Below, piece after piece: positions 22,647 through 34,309 of a stretch of DNA of 64,000 nucleotides. Origin of the DNA: Cacajao melanocephalus (Eukaryota > Chordata > Mammalia > Primates > Pitheciidae); contig CAUYLG010005295.1 of NCBI GenBank assembly GCA_963573385.1, forward strand, positions 1 through 64,000, written 5' to 3'. The notes below the pieces were generated by a model. It was not told the DNA's origin, made no database searches, and saw nothing but the letters and a program-made list of their open reading frames with translations. Made by a program: the position numbers and the translations under genes. How positions within the stretch are numbered: position 1 is the stretch's first letter; each line of letters opens with the position of its first letter.

Positions 22647-23834
22647 CATCCCTGGAGACCCTCATCCATGGGAGGGAAAACTTTGCCTTTCACACAGCAA
22701 ATGTGGCTTATAAAATGCTCGTTTAATCAGAGCAAAGAAATGTATGCAGGCCAAGAGGTGCGAGACAGAGGAGAGCTGAATGAAAGCATATCGTCTGTCC
22801 CCTTTCCCTCTGTGGCTTCAAATTCCCATTGACATGGGAGAATTGTACTGATACAGACACAAACTGGGATTATGTATATGAGGCTAATTGGAAGCAGCTG
22901 AGAACAGTGGGAAGGAAAGCTACCCACATTTGGACAACTGCTTTCTTTCTCGTGGGTGGGCCAGTTTGTGAAGGCCCTCGAGCCTCCCTGGGGCTGGGAC
23001 CTGAAAGCTGAATTGCAACACATATCTTACATAAAAGGCAGAATCCTCATCCACACCAGAGACCTACACGTCTATTACTAAGCGGCCAATTACATAAAAG
23101 GAATGAAATCCATTGAATTCCCCTTAAGTAGTTCCCACTGGGGCATGTGATTCGCCAACACAAATATTGCTGGTAGAGATACAGTCATGAAGAGCAGGCG
23201 AAGGGGCTGTGTTTGCATCTCATGGAGCAAACACAGGAGATCAGGGGCATCTCCAGCATGTGGTTCACCTTCTGTGGCATCACTTTCAGACTGATAGGTG
23301 GCAGAACGCAGACTGTAGTCAACTTGGCCATGTCCAAGCAACAATTAAAAGTAATAATTTGTTGAGTTCCCACTCTGTGTTAACAAGAGCGTGTCCATGA
23401 TTTTTGATGTTCACATGGTTACACGGTTGGAAACAGGCAGAGGTGGCATGGAGCCCTCATCTCTTCCGGACACATGGCATCGAGAGTCCCCAAAATCTAC
23501 TCATACCCTTTCCCAGGGAACTGCATCTCTGTACTGGGAGCAAGCCCAAATGACCATCTACATGCTGGATCTATCCAGAGTGAGCATCCTGCTCAGAACC
23601 ATCTATGGCTCCCAAAACACAAGATGAAAAGTCATTTCCTGAAGTGGAGATAAAATAACGAGAAACGCACTATGGTCATGCTTAAGAAGGATACTGATTA
23701 GATCTTGGGTTCATGAAATAGTCTGGTATTCTACAAACAAAAATGGAAGGAAGAGCTACTAAGAAAAAATCAACTTAAGATGTTTGTTGCTTGTTTTGCC
23801 TTATTATACTTTCTTAGAATATGAGTCTTTGAAT
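22647..23834. other. Single-copy DNA
   Basis: No gene or clear repeat recognised. Confidence 0.4.
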
Positions 23835-24135
23835 AAAATCAGCATTATACTATGAAATTCAAAAATTTACCATGAGAGTCCAGTGATTTCACTTCTTGAA
23901 CTAGATATGAAGGAAATAATCCAGAAGGAAAAAATAATTATGTATAAAACTACTGAGGCACTACTAAAAACAAAAATATCAGGAAACCACACAAATTCAC
24001 CCAATAAGAACAGCTGAACAAACTAGAATATATTAATGAAATATAATCATATAACCCCACATGACAATTTGGCAGTTAAAGTGTACACTTGGGAAAAGTC
24101 AGAAAATGCAGAATGGCAGAAATAAATCAGAATTC
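23835..24135 (+). repeat. Old L1M fragment, plus strand
   Basis: gagagtccagtgatttcact, tatgaaggaaataatccag, tcaggaaaccacacaaattc, aactagaatatattaatgaa and gtacacttgggaaaagtcag follow the order of an L1M 3' ORF2 end. Heavily diverged and without an intact frame. Confidence 0.6.
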
Positions 24136-24689
24136 AATTGTTCTTTTGGGGGCAGAGGGTGTCCCTGCGAGCCTTTCTCAGGATTGCCTGTAGGTTTTCC
24201 TCGCGTGGCATAACACACATCAGCTCTGCGACCCCCAGCAGCAGCCCGCAGAGTCCCAGTCCACACTAAGAGGACCTCTCTGCCTTCGGTTCTTCCGAGG
24301 CTCAGCAGTGCTGGAAGTGAGCACTGGTTCTGTGTGTCTCCAGCCCGACTTCCACTCAGCCCTCAGCTGGGTCAGAACACATCCAGTGTCCACTTGGTGA
24401 ATCTTGGCGAGAATGACTGCTTTCTTATAAAGACGATGTCATATATAAGAAATCCCGAAAGACGGATTGATTGATCCTGCATCCATGCAAATATTTTTCA
24501 ACAAATATTTATGGAAGCCTAGTATAGGCTATTCATTTTACATTTTTAAAATACAGTATACATATAGTAAGGCAGAAGAAGAATAAATCCATTCAGTCAA
24601 AGGTTAAGTGGTTGCGAGCAATTTGGGGAGGATGGGAAGGAGGAATGAGCAGGTGAGGAAGGAGGGGAACTGTAGGTCCAGGAGACGAG
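24136..24689. other. Single-copy DNA, moderately GC-rich left half
   Basis: No gene or repeat recognised. The part at 24150-24420 is more GC-rich than its flanks. Confidence 0.35.
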
Positions 24690-24998
24690 TCTGCATGATA
24701 CAGTAATGGTGAATGTATGTCATTAGATTTGTCCAGACTTGAAGAATGAACACCACCAAGGGTGACCCCTAATGCAACCTGTGGGCTTTAGTGAATGATG
24801 TATCAATATTGGCTCATTAACTCTAACAAATGTGCCATGCTAATGCTGGATATTAACAACAGGGGAAACCTGCAAGGTACCATGAGGAAGAAACAGGGGC
24901 CGTGCGGGAAGTCCCTGAACCTGCCACTCAGTTTTTCTGTAAGCTTAATACAGCTCAAAATACAAAGTTTATTGAGCAATAAAAAAGAAAGTTCTTTC
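24690..24998 (+). repeat. L1M 3'UTR end, plus strand
   Basis: Ordered L1ME/L1MD-like words: catgatacagtaatggtgaa, gtcattagatttgtccagac, gaatgaacaccaccaagggt, taatgcaacctgtgggcttt, ctctaacaaatgtgccatgc, ctgtaagcttaatacagctc, then a gagcaataaaaaag tail. Confidence 0.8.
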
Positions 24999-25424
24999 AC
25001 TCTTTACTTTGACTAGCATCGAGGATGAATACCGCCTGGGGCAAAGGAGATACACACCACGGACCTGGGAGCTGCTTCCTGGTACGTTTTGACTTGGAAA
25101 TCTGAGTCTCACCTTCTGTGGCTGGAAGTCTTGTTGCCCAGAATCTTACCGGTGACATATTTAATCCTTTGTTCAGTTTGGTCTTTTGTGCTGGAGCTCG
25201 CAGGAGGCCCACATTCACCCACTAGTGTGAAATCTCAACACCAAATCCAACGGAAAAAGGATTAATTCAGATTTTTCCCCCATTTACTTCAGCCTTACCA
25301 TTGCTGAGAAACTTATTGTTTATTTATTTTTTGCTAGAGCCCTTCAGACACATATTTTTAGATCATTAAATGAACATTTGCCTAGTTAAATTCTTAGCTG
25401 AGAATTTTATTGCATAGCATCTTT
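24999..25424. other. Single-copy DNA
   Basis: No gene or repeat recognised. Confidence 0.4.
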
Positions 25425-25965
25425 TATAACGATTTTTAGGTTCAGGTGTAGGTTTGCTACACAGGTAAACTGTGTCATGGTGGTTTGTTGGACAGATTAT
25501 TTTGTCACCAGGCACTAAGCCTAGTAGCCAATAGTTATTTTTTATGCTCCTCTCACTGCAACCCTCCACCCTCAAGTAGACACCAATGTGGGTTGTTCCC
25601 TTCCATGTGTCCATATGTTCTCACCATTTACCTCCCACTTATAAGTGAGAACATGTGGTATTTTGTTTTCTGTTCCTCTAGGAGTTTGCTAAGGATAGTG
25701 CCCTTCAGTTCCATCCATGACCTTGCAAAAAACATAATCTTGTTCTTTTTTATGGCTGCATAGTATTCCGTGGTATATATGTATCACATTTCTTTATCTA
25801 GTCTATCACTGACGGGCATTTAGGTTGATTCCATGTCTTTGCTATTGTGAATAGTGCAGCAATGAACATATGCATGCATGTGTTTTTACAATAGAATGAT
25901 TTCTATTCCTTTGGGTATATATCCAGTAATGAGATTGGCGGGTCAAATAATATTTTGAATAACAT
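25425..25965 (-). repeat. L1 3' end, about 540 bases, minus strand
   Basis: Plus-strand reading: ttaggttcaggtgtaggttt, tgctacacaggtaaactgtg, a cttataagtgagaacatgtg block, tatggctgcatagtattccg, ttctattcctttgggtatat and gagattggcgggtcaaataa. The words atagcatctt before and ataacatctt after are a plausible imperfect target-site duplication. 5'-truncated, no intact frame. Confidence 0.88.
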
Positions 25966-27949
25966 CTTGAGATGTGATTTTTAAATACAGTACATTCAAT
26001 CAGCTCTTGATTTGGCTAATAAAACTAACACTTTCTTTTGAAAATAACTTTGATCAACCATTTAAAAAGAGCACATTGCTTTTGTGAAATGGACTTAGTG
26101 CTTCAGTGTCACAGATCTCACAGTCTAGCGTTTCCCTGAAAACAGGCTATCCTGAGTCCTGAGAGGCCTCTGCCTCCGCTAATCTCACTTAAATGTGAGA
26201 ACAATCCTACACAGATAATGAGCTGTCAGAATGCAGAAGACAGACCATGGGAACTTCAAAATTTCCCTCTCAATCCCATTTTATGTAAGAAAATCAAGTG
26301 CTGAGAATGTTAAGTTAAATCATGTGACCAAAACAAGGAACGAGGCTGGTAAAATTGCATTTTGCACAAAGGTGTTGATTCAACATGGAGTCAAATAACA
26401 TGTTCTAATGAAACAGCACCTCTCACACATATATCATTTCTTTCAAGCTTCAGTGTTACTCTCGCCAAAAGCCTTAGGTTTCTTCAAGAGTCTGTGGAAG
26501 AGTAGGTGGAGTTTTATTTAACATCATTATCAAGAAATCTAAGCTGCAGACCCGTGCATAAATAAAGTGACTTCTTTGAAGTGCTGAGCTTTGTTCACTT
26601 ATGAGATGCTTATTTAAGAAGTGCTCGGTGTCAGGGAAGCCCACATTTCTGGTGATTGTGGGTATACACTGGAAAGATTACTCACAACTGCCCGTCCCAA
26701 CTTTGCTTAAGTAGTTGCAGGGCGAGGCATTCACAGCTTTATAAAGAGCAAATTCCATTTTAGGATTGCTCTAGCTGTTTATAAAATTCTTTTTAAAGTT
26801 GATCCAAAAGCGGCCTGCCTGTAAACTTCTGACAGTTTGTCTGAGTTCTGTACTCTGGAGCCAGGAGAGTCAATCTACTTCCTTCTCTCCAGGATAGCAC
26901 CTTCAGTACGGGAGGATGGTGGTCACGCCACCTATGAGTCTGTGCCTTCAACTCCTCTGCGTGGATTCTGACTCTCTGCTCCGCTGGCTACACTCCAGCT
27001 CTCAAACTGCAGCGCCCTGTGGGCGCCTGAAATGTGCCCTGGGTTACATACTGTGCTGCACACACTGTCTGACCTGCACAGGGCATGGGCAGAGCGTTAC
27101 CTCCTGGATTCAGGACACTGTTCTTATTAATGTGCTCCAGGCTCCACACCACACTGTTGTTGGCTCATGACAAATTTGGATCCAACGAAAACACCCAGAT
27201 CTTTTTCACACTTACGCAACTGGCGTTTTTCATTCCGTCAGTCACTCAGCAAATATTGCCTTCAAGAAAATTTTTTCTATACCAAGAGCTGACAATTTTC
27301 CATCAGATGATTGAGAGACAAACAGACCAACAGAACACATGGACTGCTGACCTACGGTTGAACCTGAAATGATATTTTCCCACAAATTTGAAAGCTAGCT
27401 GCATCATGTATCAGTTAGCGGTTAAAGTGCAAAGCTACTGTGCCATTTAACGATGGAATTCTAACAATACGTGAGGTGGGAACCAAGTTGGCAAATGAGT
27501 AAAATTCTATCATGTTCTAATCATGTTTTCAAATGAGTTTGTGAGAAGAGCAGAAAATAAATTTCTGAGGAAAAAAAATCAGACCAAACACTATTTTGAA
27601 AATCAGTAGAAACAAAATCTTCAGTTTCTATAAATCCTGTGACTAGTACTGGCTAGCTGCTTTCCTCACTAGAACACATCAGACGGGTTCCTTCATGTTC
27701 CAGATGGCCGGCCTACACATACACAGAGGCTCACTATCCATTTTACTTAAATACCAGAAACACTGATGAGTTTTCCATAGAGTTCTTAAACCACCAAAAT
27801 GGCTACAGAATCATAAGAGGCCTTTCATTCAATCTTCCCTCACCCATCTGGTGGTTCAGATTTTGAGGCACATCTTCTGGGAGCCAAGAATGCTCACCAT
27901 CTGTACCCTTTCTTTACTTGGTGAAGTGTTGCAGAATCAGTGAATCACG
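25966..27949. other. AT-rich single-copy DNA
   Basis: No gene recognised. The words cagtcactcagcaaatattg near 27238 hint at a decayed L2, but I cannot delimit it. Confidence 0.35.
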
Positions 27950-28110
27950 GCACAAATGCACGCTCAGAGCTGGAAGGAAGCTGATGGACCCGCCAACTCA
28001 ATGCCTTATTACCCAGACGGGGAGACGGAGGCTCCATAAAGTTGCCGTCCACGCATTCAGGCAGGTTGAGCACTGTGGTGAGCATGGCAGATGGAAGACG
28101 CTCAAGGCAG
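27950..28110 (-). repeat. MIR/CORE-SINE-like fragment
   Basis: gctcagagctggaaggaagc, a cgccaactcaatgcc block and cagacggggagacggaggct resemble the 'agctggaagggacc ... tccaaccc ... gatggggaaactgagg' pattern common in this SINE group. Weak support. Confidence 0.4.
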
Positions 28111-28228
28111 TGACCGCAAGCAGGTGAACATCTCATCGAGAAGAGGAAGCACAGGTGCACAAAGGAGTAACGACACACTCGAAGGAGTTCAAGACGCAGG
28201 TCAGGGTAGATGACATCAATCCTGCTCT

Positions 28229-28257
28229 GTGTGTGTGTGTGCGTGTGTGTGTGTGAG
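28229..28257 (+). repeat. (TG)n microsatellite
   Basis: About 14 tg units with one gc interruption. Confidence 0.95.
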
Positions 28258-28574
28258 GGGAACTGCTGCAGAGAAAGAGGCCGAGACCTCGAGAGAGGAA
28301 GTTGGACAGTCGGTATGGGTCAGTTCACGGAAGGACTCAAATCTCATACGTTTTGAAGAAAATAATAACATAGGCCATTATGCATATGACATGTAACATA
28401 CACCTGCAGAAAATGGTTCATAAATCTTGCCGGTGGGGTGAATGTGTCAATGCTCAGTTAAAAATGTGTACACTGAATCCGGACATGCTCAGTTTTGAGT
28501 TTTAGATAGAGAAAGCAAAAGAAAGCCACCCAAAAGGCTGGTAACATGACCAGATCTGCACGTTAGAACCATGA
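28258..28574. other. Single-copy DNA
   Basis: Nothing recognised. Confidence 0.4.
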
Positions 28575-28736
28575 TACTCACTCTAGCTACGCATTACCAA
28601 CTGGAAAGCTTTTAAAAAACACCTACAGGGCCCCAACCCAGACCAATTGTAATAGAATTCTTGGACCCAGTGTGAAGGGTTTTTTTTAAGGCACAGGCGA
28701 TTCCCAATGTGTGCTGAGGTTGAGAACCACTGATTA
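28575..28736. repeat. MER20-like hAT DNA transposon
   Basis: gaaagcttttaaaaaacacc, gggccccaacccagaccaat, a tttttttaaggcac block and tgaggttgagaaccactgat match the near-palindromic layout of short hAT-Charlie MER elements. No transposase. Confidence 0.65.
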
Positions 28737-29234
28737 GAGGTTCTTCCAGCAGCTCTATTGAGAGACCCTAAGATGAGCAGGGGTTGGGGGGCAGTTACAG
28801 CCTTTCTCACAGGGGCTGGCAAGGGCCAACCCATGCCAGTCATTATGAGGACCCAAAAAACAGGATGGATGAAGTCGGGGAAACCCCCAGTTGGGGAAAT
28901 CAGGCAGTCTGGGATGGCTCCACATGTGTGACTAGGTTGCAGCTGGGAACAGGAGGGCAGCTCCCCAGTACAGCGCAGGAGGGGACATCTCGCCACGCCG
29001 AGCTTGGACCGGTTCTAGGACCTGCAAGTGCACACGTGGGTGCGTGACGAGGCCTGGGCTGCTGGTGAGTGCTGTGCCTCTGCAGGTCACAGGGGCCTTT
29101 AACCACAAACACGGGTTAAGAGCATCTAGGGAGATGGATGAGACCCAGGGGAGAAGCAGTCATGCCAGGAGGAAGCAGAGGCACAGCCGTGTGAGGGGTG
29201 TGAACGGTGCCGCCCACTGCCCCGCACCCTGTGA
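28737..29234. other. Single-copy DNA, moderately GC-rich
   Basis: Nothing recognised. Frames of 137 (minus) and 121 (plus) residues overlap here without domain resemblance. Confidence 0.4.
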
Positions 29235-29270
29235 AACCTGCTGGGAAGGTCCGGACCTTCCCAGCGGGTT
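29235..29270. repeat. 36-bp near-perfect palindrome
   Basis: aacctgctgggaaggtcc is followed directly by ggaccttcccagcgggtt. The 18-base arms are complementary except for one position, which becomes a G-T wobble in a folded strand. There is no spacer. Because it is symmetric, both strands encode the same eight-residue string WEGPDLPS in overlapping chance frames. Confidence 0.92.
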
Positions 29271-31441
29271 ACGCACATTCTGCACTCTCTGTGGGGCCAG
29301 GGTTCAGAGAGAGTGTCCCGCTTTTGAACACAAAAGACACAGTCAGTGTTTAATGAACATCCTGAGTTCCAGGTTTGCTGACCTGTCTGGAGCAACTGTT
29401 GAGAGATGAGGGAGGGCTCCCCCCTCTTTCTGAGCTCCAGGCCCCACAGGTGTGCCAGGAAAAAGCGGCAATAAAGGAGCTGCTGCCATGGCATAGCTAA
29501 GTTACAGCCGCGCTCTGCCCCGACCCACTCCACTCCTGTCTGAACAAACAGCTTTTCCCACTGTGTTAAAAGTGGCTTTCAAGCCTCAAGTGGTGTTTTC
29601 CAGGCAAGCTTAACTTAGTGCTGCACACCACAAAGGGAGCGCAACTTGGAGGTGGAATTCTGAGAAACTTGCTGAAGGTCACTCAAGGTCAAGTTAGAGA
29701 TGGAATGATAGGCTGAGGCACTGGGCACGATGGTCAGGGGATTAGAGGGAGTGAAGCCTGCGGTGCCAGGTATAACAGGAGCCTTCAGACCTTCCAGAAA
29801 GGAGGCGGGTGGGGAGCCCAGGGCAGAGAGTGAACAAGAACGGGCAGCCCATTAAGCAAGACTTTCCTCTTTGAGGGTTGATGGAAATTTCTGGCATCTA
29901 CCATGCTCAGCCATGCTCAGCGATTGTTAACACACATGGAAAATATTCCACAGAGAGGGAGGGAGGGACCTGAAGTTTTTGCAACTTGCGGAAAATGAAA
30001 ACTCTTCCTCAGAGATTGAAGAAATCATCACTATCTCCTGAGAATCAAGTTTGTCTGCTTCAAGCAAAACTGGTTCACCGTAAAGCAGATTGGCTAAGAG
30101 CTTCAGAAATAAAAGAGAAAAGAATGTGAGCTCAGGTGATTCACTGAAGGGAAAGGCTGGGAATCGAATGTCCTCCTAGGAAACCTGCCCTGCTGAGGTT
30201 CCAGTGACAAAGCCACTTCTGGGTTGGGAAGCGGAGTGCTGCAGGCCTGGCCAGCAAGGGTGGAAGCTTCGGATTCACCAGCCTTCGCTTTGTGTGGCGA
30301 TGGCCCTGGGAGCTGTGTGTCCTCCTGGTCTGCTGTGTTGTTTCCAAGCAGAAGATACAGCAAATCCAGCTCTCATAAAACAGGCATTGCTCTGCAATCT
30401 CTTGGAGGAACTCTGGGAGTAGAACATGGACACAGGAGGGAGGGCAGCTCCACTGACTAGTTAACTTAGAAAATCTAAGAGAAGGCCTAGAGACACCAAG
30501 GTCACAGAGTGGTCTTCACAAGCTGCCACAGGAAAGTGATTTCCCATGGGACCAGCTTAGACCAGGCCCCATCCTTTGGACCCGAGATCACGCATGTTTA
30601 TGCAGACAGCGTTGGCACCACCCTTAGACTTATTTCTAGAGATGCGCCCTCCTTTCCAGTGGTGAGGACATCTCCCAGCCCCCTGGATGGAATCGGCTGT
30701 GGGTTAGAATACTGAAGCATGTCAAGAAACCACAGGGGTCTTCCTTAACTAAGCAAAACACACATTAAACTAGTAATAATTAAAAGAGTCTGTCCTGAAG
30801 AATGTGCAGTGGGCTGCATCTTCTTCCTGACCTGAGAGACAAATCTCTCCTAAGAATCTGAAAGCCAAAATAACATCTGTTTCATCAAACGTAGATCCCT
30901 AAAACATTTGAAGGGTGCTATTTTCCGAGACTCAGAGGAGTGGGGAGTCTCCCAGCGCTGGGAGTCAAGGTCTTCTTTTCCATGCTCCTCTCCTACTCAT
31001 GACTGCACTCTGTGTCTGAGACCACGAGAGAGTTGACCTGCTTGGGTGAAGCAGGATCAAGAAGTCAAGATGAGTCAGGAGTCGTGCGAGCTCCCACCTT
31101 CTGCTTTTCCAGAACGGCTCCTTCACCTTTCTCAGTCACATTATAGTGCCGCAGAAGCCAGCATCAGCCCGCAGCTCCATTCCCATCAGCAGCCCCGTGA
31201 CTCATAGAGCCCTTGCTCCTTGACTATGTTAACCGCTGTGAGCAAACGCCTGGCCAGCTCTTCACAGCTGCAGATGTCCGTGATGGCAGGAGAATTTCTC
31301 TACTGGGATGCATCCTTTCCCTGTTCCACCAGGCACCCACACACCTGAGCTTGGCAGGCTTCCGGGGAGGGCAGCACTTAGTGTGCCTTCAGCAGGATGC
31401 AGCCAGAGTGGGGCAGGGGCGCACTCATGATTATTATCACT
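29271..31441. other. Single-copy DNA
   Basis: No gene or repeat recognised over about 2.2 kb. A short gggagggaggga run lies near 29956. Confidence 0.4.
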
Positions 31442-31465
31442 GTTGATTGATTGATTGATTGATTA
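31442..31465 (+). repeat. (TTGA)n microsatellite
   Basis: Five to six perfect ttga units. Confidence 0.9.
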
Positions 31466-31714
31466 CTAAAACTGCTGAAAGAAAAGTCTGGTTTCTGAAG
31501 AACAAAAGGGCTCTAAAGTGGGGGACTCAGGCAGGGACATCAAAGACAGAGGCATACAATCAATACTGTGGATGTATCACCTCCTGAGAACCCACTTCTC
31601 AGTACATATTTAACTCATGAATAACTGTGCATGAAGAAGGGAATGTGTGTCTATGCAAGGCAGGAAGCGGACCCTTCCTGGTCATAGATGTGTTGCATTG
31701 GCTCAGTGCCTTCC
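31466..31714. other. Single-copy DNA
   Basis: Nothing recognised. Confidence 0.4.
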
Positions 31715-31885
31715 CCTTTTACATGAGTCTCCCCGAACACCCAAGAAAGGGGAACTTTTCTCCTGTTTTACGGAAGAGAAAACTAAAGCACAGGAAGAAT
31801 AAAGGACTTGACCCAAATCACACTGCTGAAGTAAGAGGCTGTGAGGCTGGGATCCAGGGTCCTCTCATCCTTCACCCTGTGGACT
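31715..31885 (-). repeat. MIR SINE, minus strand
   Basis: Antisense MIR: cctgttttacggaagagaaa, actaaagcacaggaagaat, aaggacttgacccaaatcac, a ctgctgaagtaagaggctg block and gctgggatccaggg. Confidence 0.75.
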
Positions 31886-31919
31886 TTGTCAGTCAAATTG
31901 TTATACAGTTCTGGGCTCA

Positions 31920-32235
31920 GTGGGCACATGGGTGAAGGAAGCAGAGAAGAACTCTGCCCTCCTGGAGTTGTTAGTCTAGCTAGAAAGACATTTAAAGAGC
32001 AAACTAATCATCCTGCAAGATGAGTAGGAACCTACAACTAAATATTTGAGGGGGAAGTTTTCCAGGCAAAGAAAAGATTGTGAAAAAGCCCTGAGGAGAA
32101 AAACAACTTCAGTTGGAAAAGCTAAGCAGTGGTCAGCATCTACATGAGCCAGTGGCATGATGCTGGAGAGTAGCTGAGGGCCAGATCACATTGTGTCTGC
32201 TCTTGAAAAGTTTCTTTTAACCTTGGACTGGCAGT
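31920..32235 (-). repeat. L2 LINE fragment, minus strand
   Basis: Antisense L2 3' region: ctctgccctcctggagttgt, tagtctagctagaaagacat, a gatgagtaggaac block, gggaagttttccaggcaaag and gagtagctgagggccagatc. Old and without a frame. Confidence 0.65.
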
Positions 32236-32272
32236 CTTTAAAGGTTGGGACCATAAGCTGATGAAAGAAGAT

Positions 32273-32660
32273 TGTCTTAGTCCATTTTCTGTTTCTATAA
32301 CAGAATACCACAAACTGGGTCATTAATAAAGAAGAGATTTGTCTGGCTTGTGGTTAAGGCTGGGAAGTCCCAGGGCATGGTGCTGGCATCTGGCGAGGGT
32401 CTTCTTGCTGTGTCATCCCATGGCAGAAGGCAGAAAAGCAGGAAAGCACAGTAGCCAGCAAGCAAGAGGGGGCAGCACTCAATTTTCTAACAAGGCCACT
32501 CTCAAAATAACTAAGCCACTGCCTCACTAACCATGTTGATCCATCCATGAGGGTGGAGCCTTAGGACCTGATCACCTATGATTAGGCCCCACCTCTCAAC
32601 ACTATTGCATTTGGGATTAAGTTTCCAATACATGACCTTGAGGGACATATTCAAACCACA
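32273..32660 (-). repeat. MLT1-type MaLR solo LTR, minus strand
   Basis: On the plus strand it begins tgtcttagtccattttctg and runs through taacagaataccacaaactg, a gctgggaagtccc block, catctggcgagggtcttctt, catcccatggcagaaggc, ccatccatgagggtggagcc, ttaggccccacctctcaaca, and ends caaaccaca. That is a full antisense LTR of about 390 bases, starting tg and ending ca as LTRs do. No internal provirus remains. Confidence 0.82.
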
Positions 32661-32884
32661 GCCCCAAAGATTCAACCTCTTCTTGGTGGAAAAGCTTCCT
32701 TGGGCCATGCCTGCCACACAGGTCACTTCACTGGTGATCAGAAGAAACTTGTGCAAAGAGCAATGCCCCCAGCAGCAACTGGAATCTGCAAAAGTTCACC
32801 TTACCAACAGCTCTCCCAGGGGCCAGCACCAAAGGCCCTCACTCAGAGAAGAGCATGGTGCTGACCAGGATTCCTAGAATGAAC
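32661..32884. other. Single-copy DNA
   Basis: Nothing recognised. Confidence 0.35.
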
Positions 32885-33329
32885 GGTGTGTGCCCACCCT
32901 CCAGGAGCTCAGGTCCTAGAGAAGACACACACACACAGCCCATCCCAGGATAGCCTTATGGGCACACAAGAGGCGCTGCAGGAACAGTGAGGAGTGATTC
33001 TGCTTATGGAGGAGGGGCCGTGGAGGGGCTGTGTGCTGAAGACTATGCAGACACCAGGACACTTGGGATCTCTGAGATTTTTGTTTTTTGATATTTTGAA
33101 AGAAGAAATGAGAGCTCACCGGGCAGAAATGATGGAAGGCTCATGCTCCAAGACGACAGAGTGCGAACAAAGAGAGAGGGCTATGGCAATGCAAAACCTC
33201 GCCAAAGACGACGAGCAAGATCGAGCAGAGCTGGCAGGACAGACCCACAGTGGACACTGGATTTTATCCCACTGCTGGGGAGCATTGGAAGGGGGTAAGC
33301 TGGGGAGTGACTTGATCAGATTTGGGCTT
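32885..33329 (-). repeat. L2 LINE fragment, minus strand (second copy)
   Basis: Starts with caccctccaggagctcaggt, the same L2 region that begins the element at 31920, so it is a separate copy. It continues to ggattttatcccactgctgg, gggagcattggaaggggg and gggagtgacttgatcagatt. Middle part diverged. Confidence 0.6.
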
Positions 33330-33845
33330 TAAAAAACAAAGGCATACATCTATTTCATAGCAGTATTATTCACAATAGCCTAAAGCAGAAGCAACCCAAG
33401 TGCCCTCCTCTGGATGGATAAATGAAACATGGTCCACATACACAAAGAAGCACTATTCAGCCTGGAAACAGACGTTCTGCCACATGCTGCAATGTGAATG
33501 AACCTTGAAGATATCATTCTAAGTGAAACAAGCCAGTCACAAAAAGACAGATATACTGTATGATCCACTTATAAGAGGGGCTTAGAGTAGTCAAACTCAC
33601 AGAGACAGAAAACTGAGGTTGGTGGCCATGGGCTGGGAGAACAGGGAAATAAAGAGTCATTGCTTGATGGGGACAGAGTTTCAGTTTTGCAAGATGGAAG
33701 GAGCTCTGGAGATGAACGGTGTTTATGGCTACAGAACAACATGAATGTACTTAATGCCACTGAACTCTACTTTTATACATGATTAAGATGGTCAATTTCA
33801 TGTTATGTGCATTTTGCCATAATTAAAAATACTTTCAAAAAGAGA
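33330..33845 (+). repeat. L1M (MB/MC-like) 3' end, plus strand
   Basis: tagcagtattattcacaata, gcaacccaagtgccctcctc, gtgaatgaaccttgaagata, aagtgaaacaagccagtcac, tgtatgatccacttataag, then gaatgtacttaatgccactg, gaactctacttttatacatg and a tgtgcattttgccataatta tail. ORF2 end plus 3'UTR, 5'-truncated. It begins where the minus-strand L2 stops, so it may have inserted into that L2. Confidence 0.88.
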
Positions 33846-34265
33846 GAAAAGGAGAAGAGCTGAGGAGAGAAGTCTTGGCAGAAGAGTGAAGAGGCAGTCA
33901 TGACTACTTACCTGTGGGGAGATGAGGCTCTGAGGGTGGGGGTGAAGTTGATGCCAGATGCCATGTGCGTTTTGGAAGGCAACGTGGAAGGCCACAGATG
34001 TGAGGTCACGAGTGGAAATTCTGAACTTAAAGATGGTTCTCAGGCTAGATTCTAGATCAGGGACTAGTTTTAAAGAAGGTGCCCCCGTGCAACCTGTAAG
34101 CAAGGGATTTATGCTCCTCTGATCTTGGGAACACATAGTCCAGATTTTCCTTGAGTTTATAATTTTATAAATAAAAGAGCACAGCCAGCCCCCATTGGCT
34201 GTTCCTGTGATAGGCTGTGCTGGCAGTCCTTGAGTGGAAGGAGCATGAAGCAGTCATCAGAGAGC
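33846..34265. other. Single-copy DNA
   Basis: No gene recognised; possibly includes decayed L2 sequence displaced by the L1 to its left. Confidence 0.35.
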
Positions 34266-34309
34266 TGGGGAGGGGAGGGGAGGGGAGAGAAGGGGAGGGG
34301 AGGGGAGGG
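34266..34309 (+). repeat. (GGGGA)n repeat, G-quadruplex prone
   Basis: Seven to eight gggga-like units with one gagaa interruption. The plus strand has more than four G4 runs with single-base loops. Confidence 0.92.

Noticed and set aside
29044..29533. Frames on both strands sharing WEGPDLPS
   Set aside because: The shared string is explained by the 36-bp palindrome, not by homologous proteins.
3129..29996. A shared word aacttgcggaaaatga at about 3131 and 29982
   Set aside because: One 16-base match in 64 kb is within chance expectation, and the flanks do not align.
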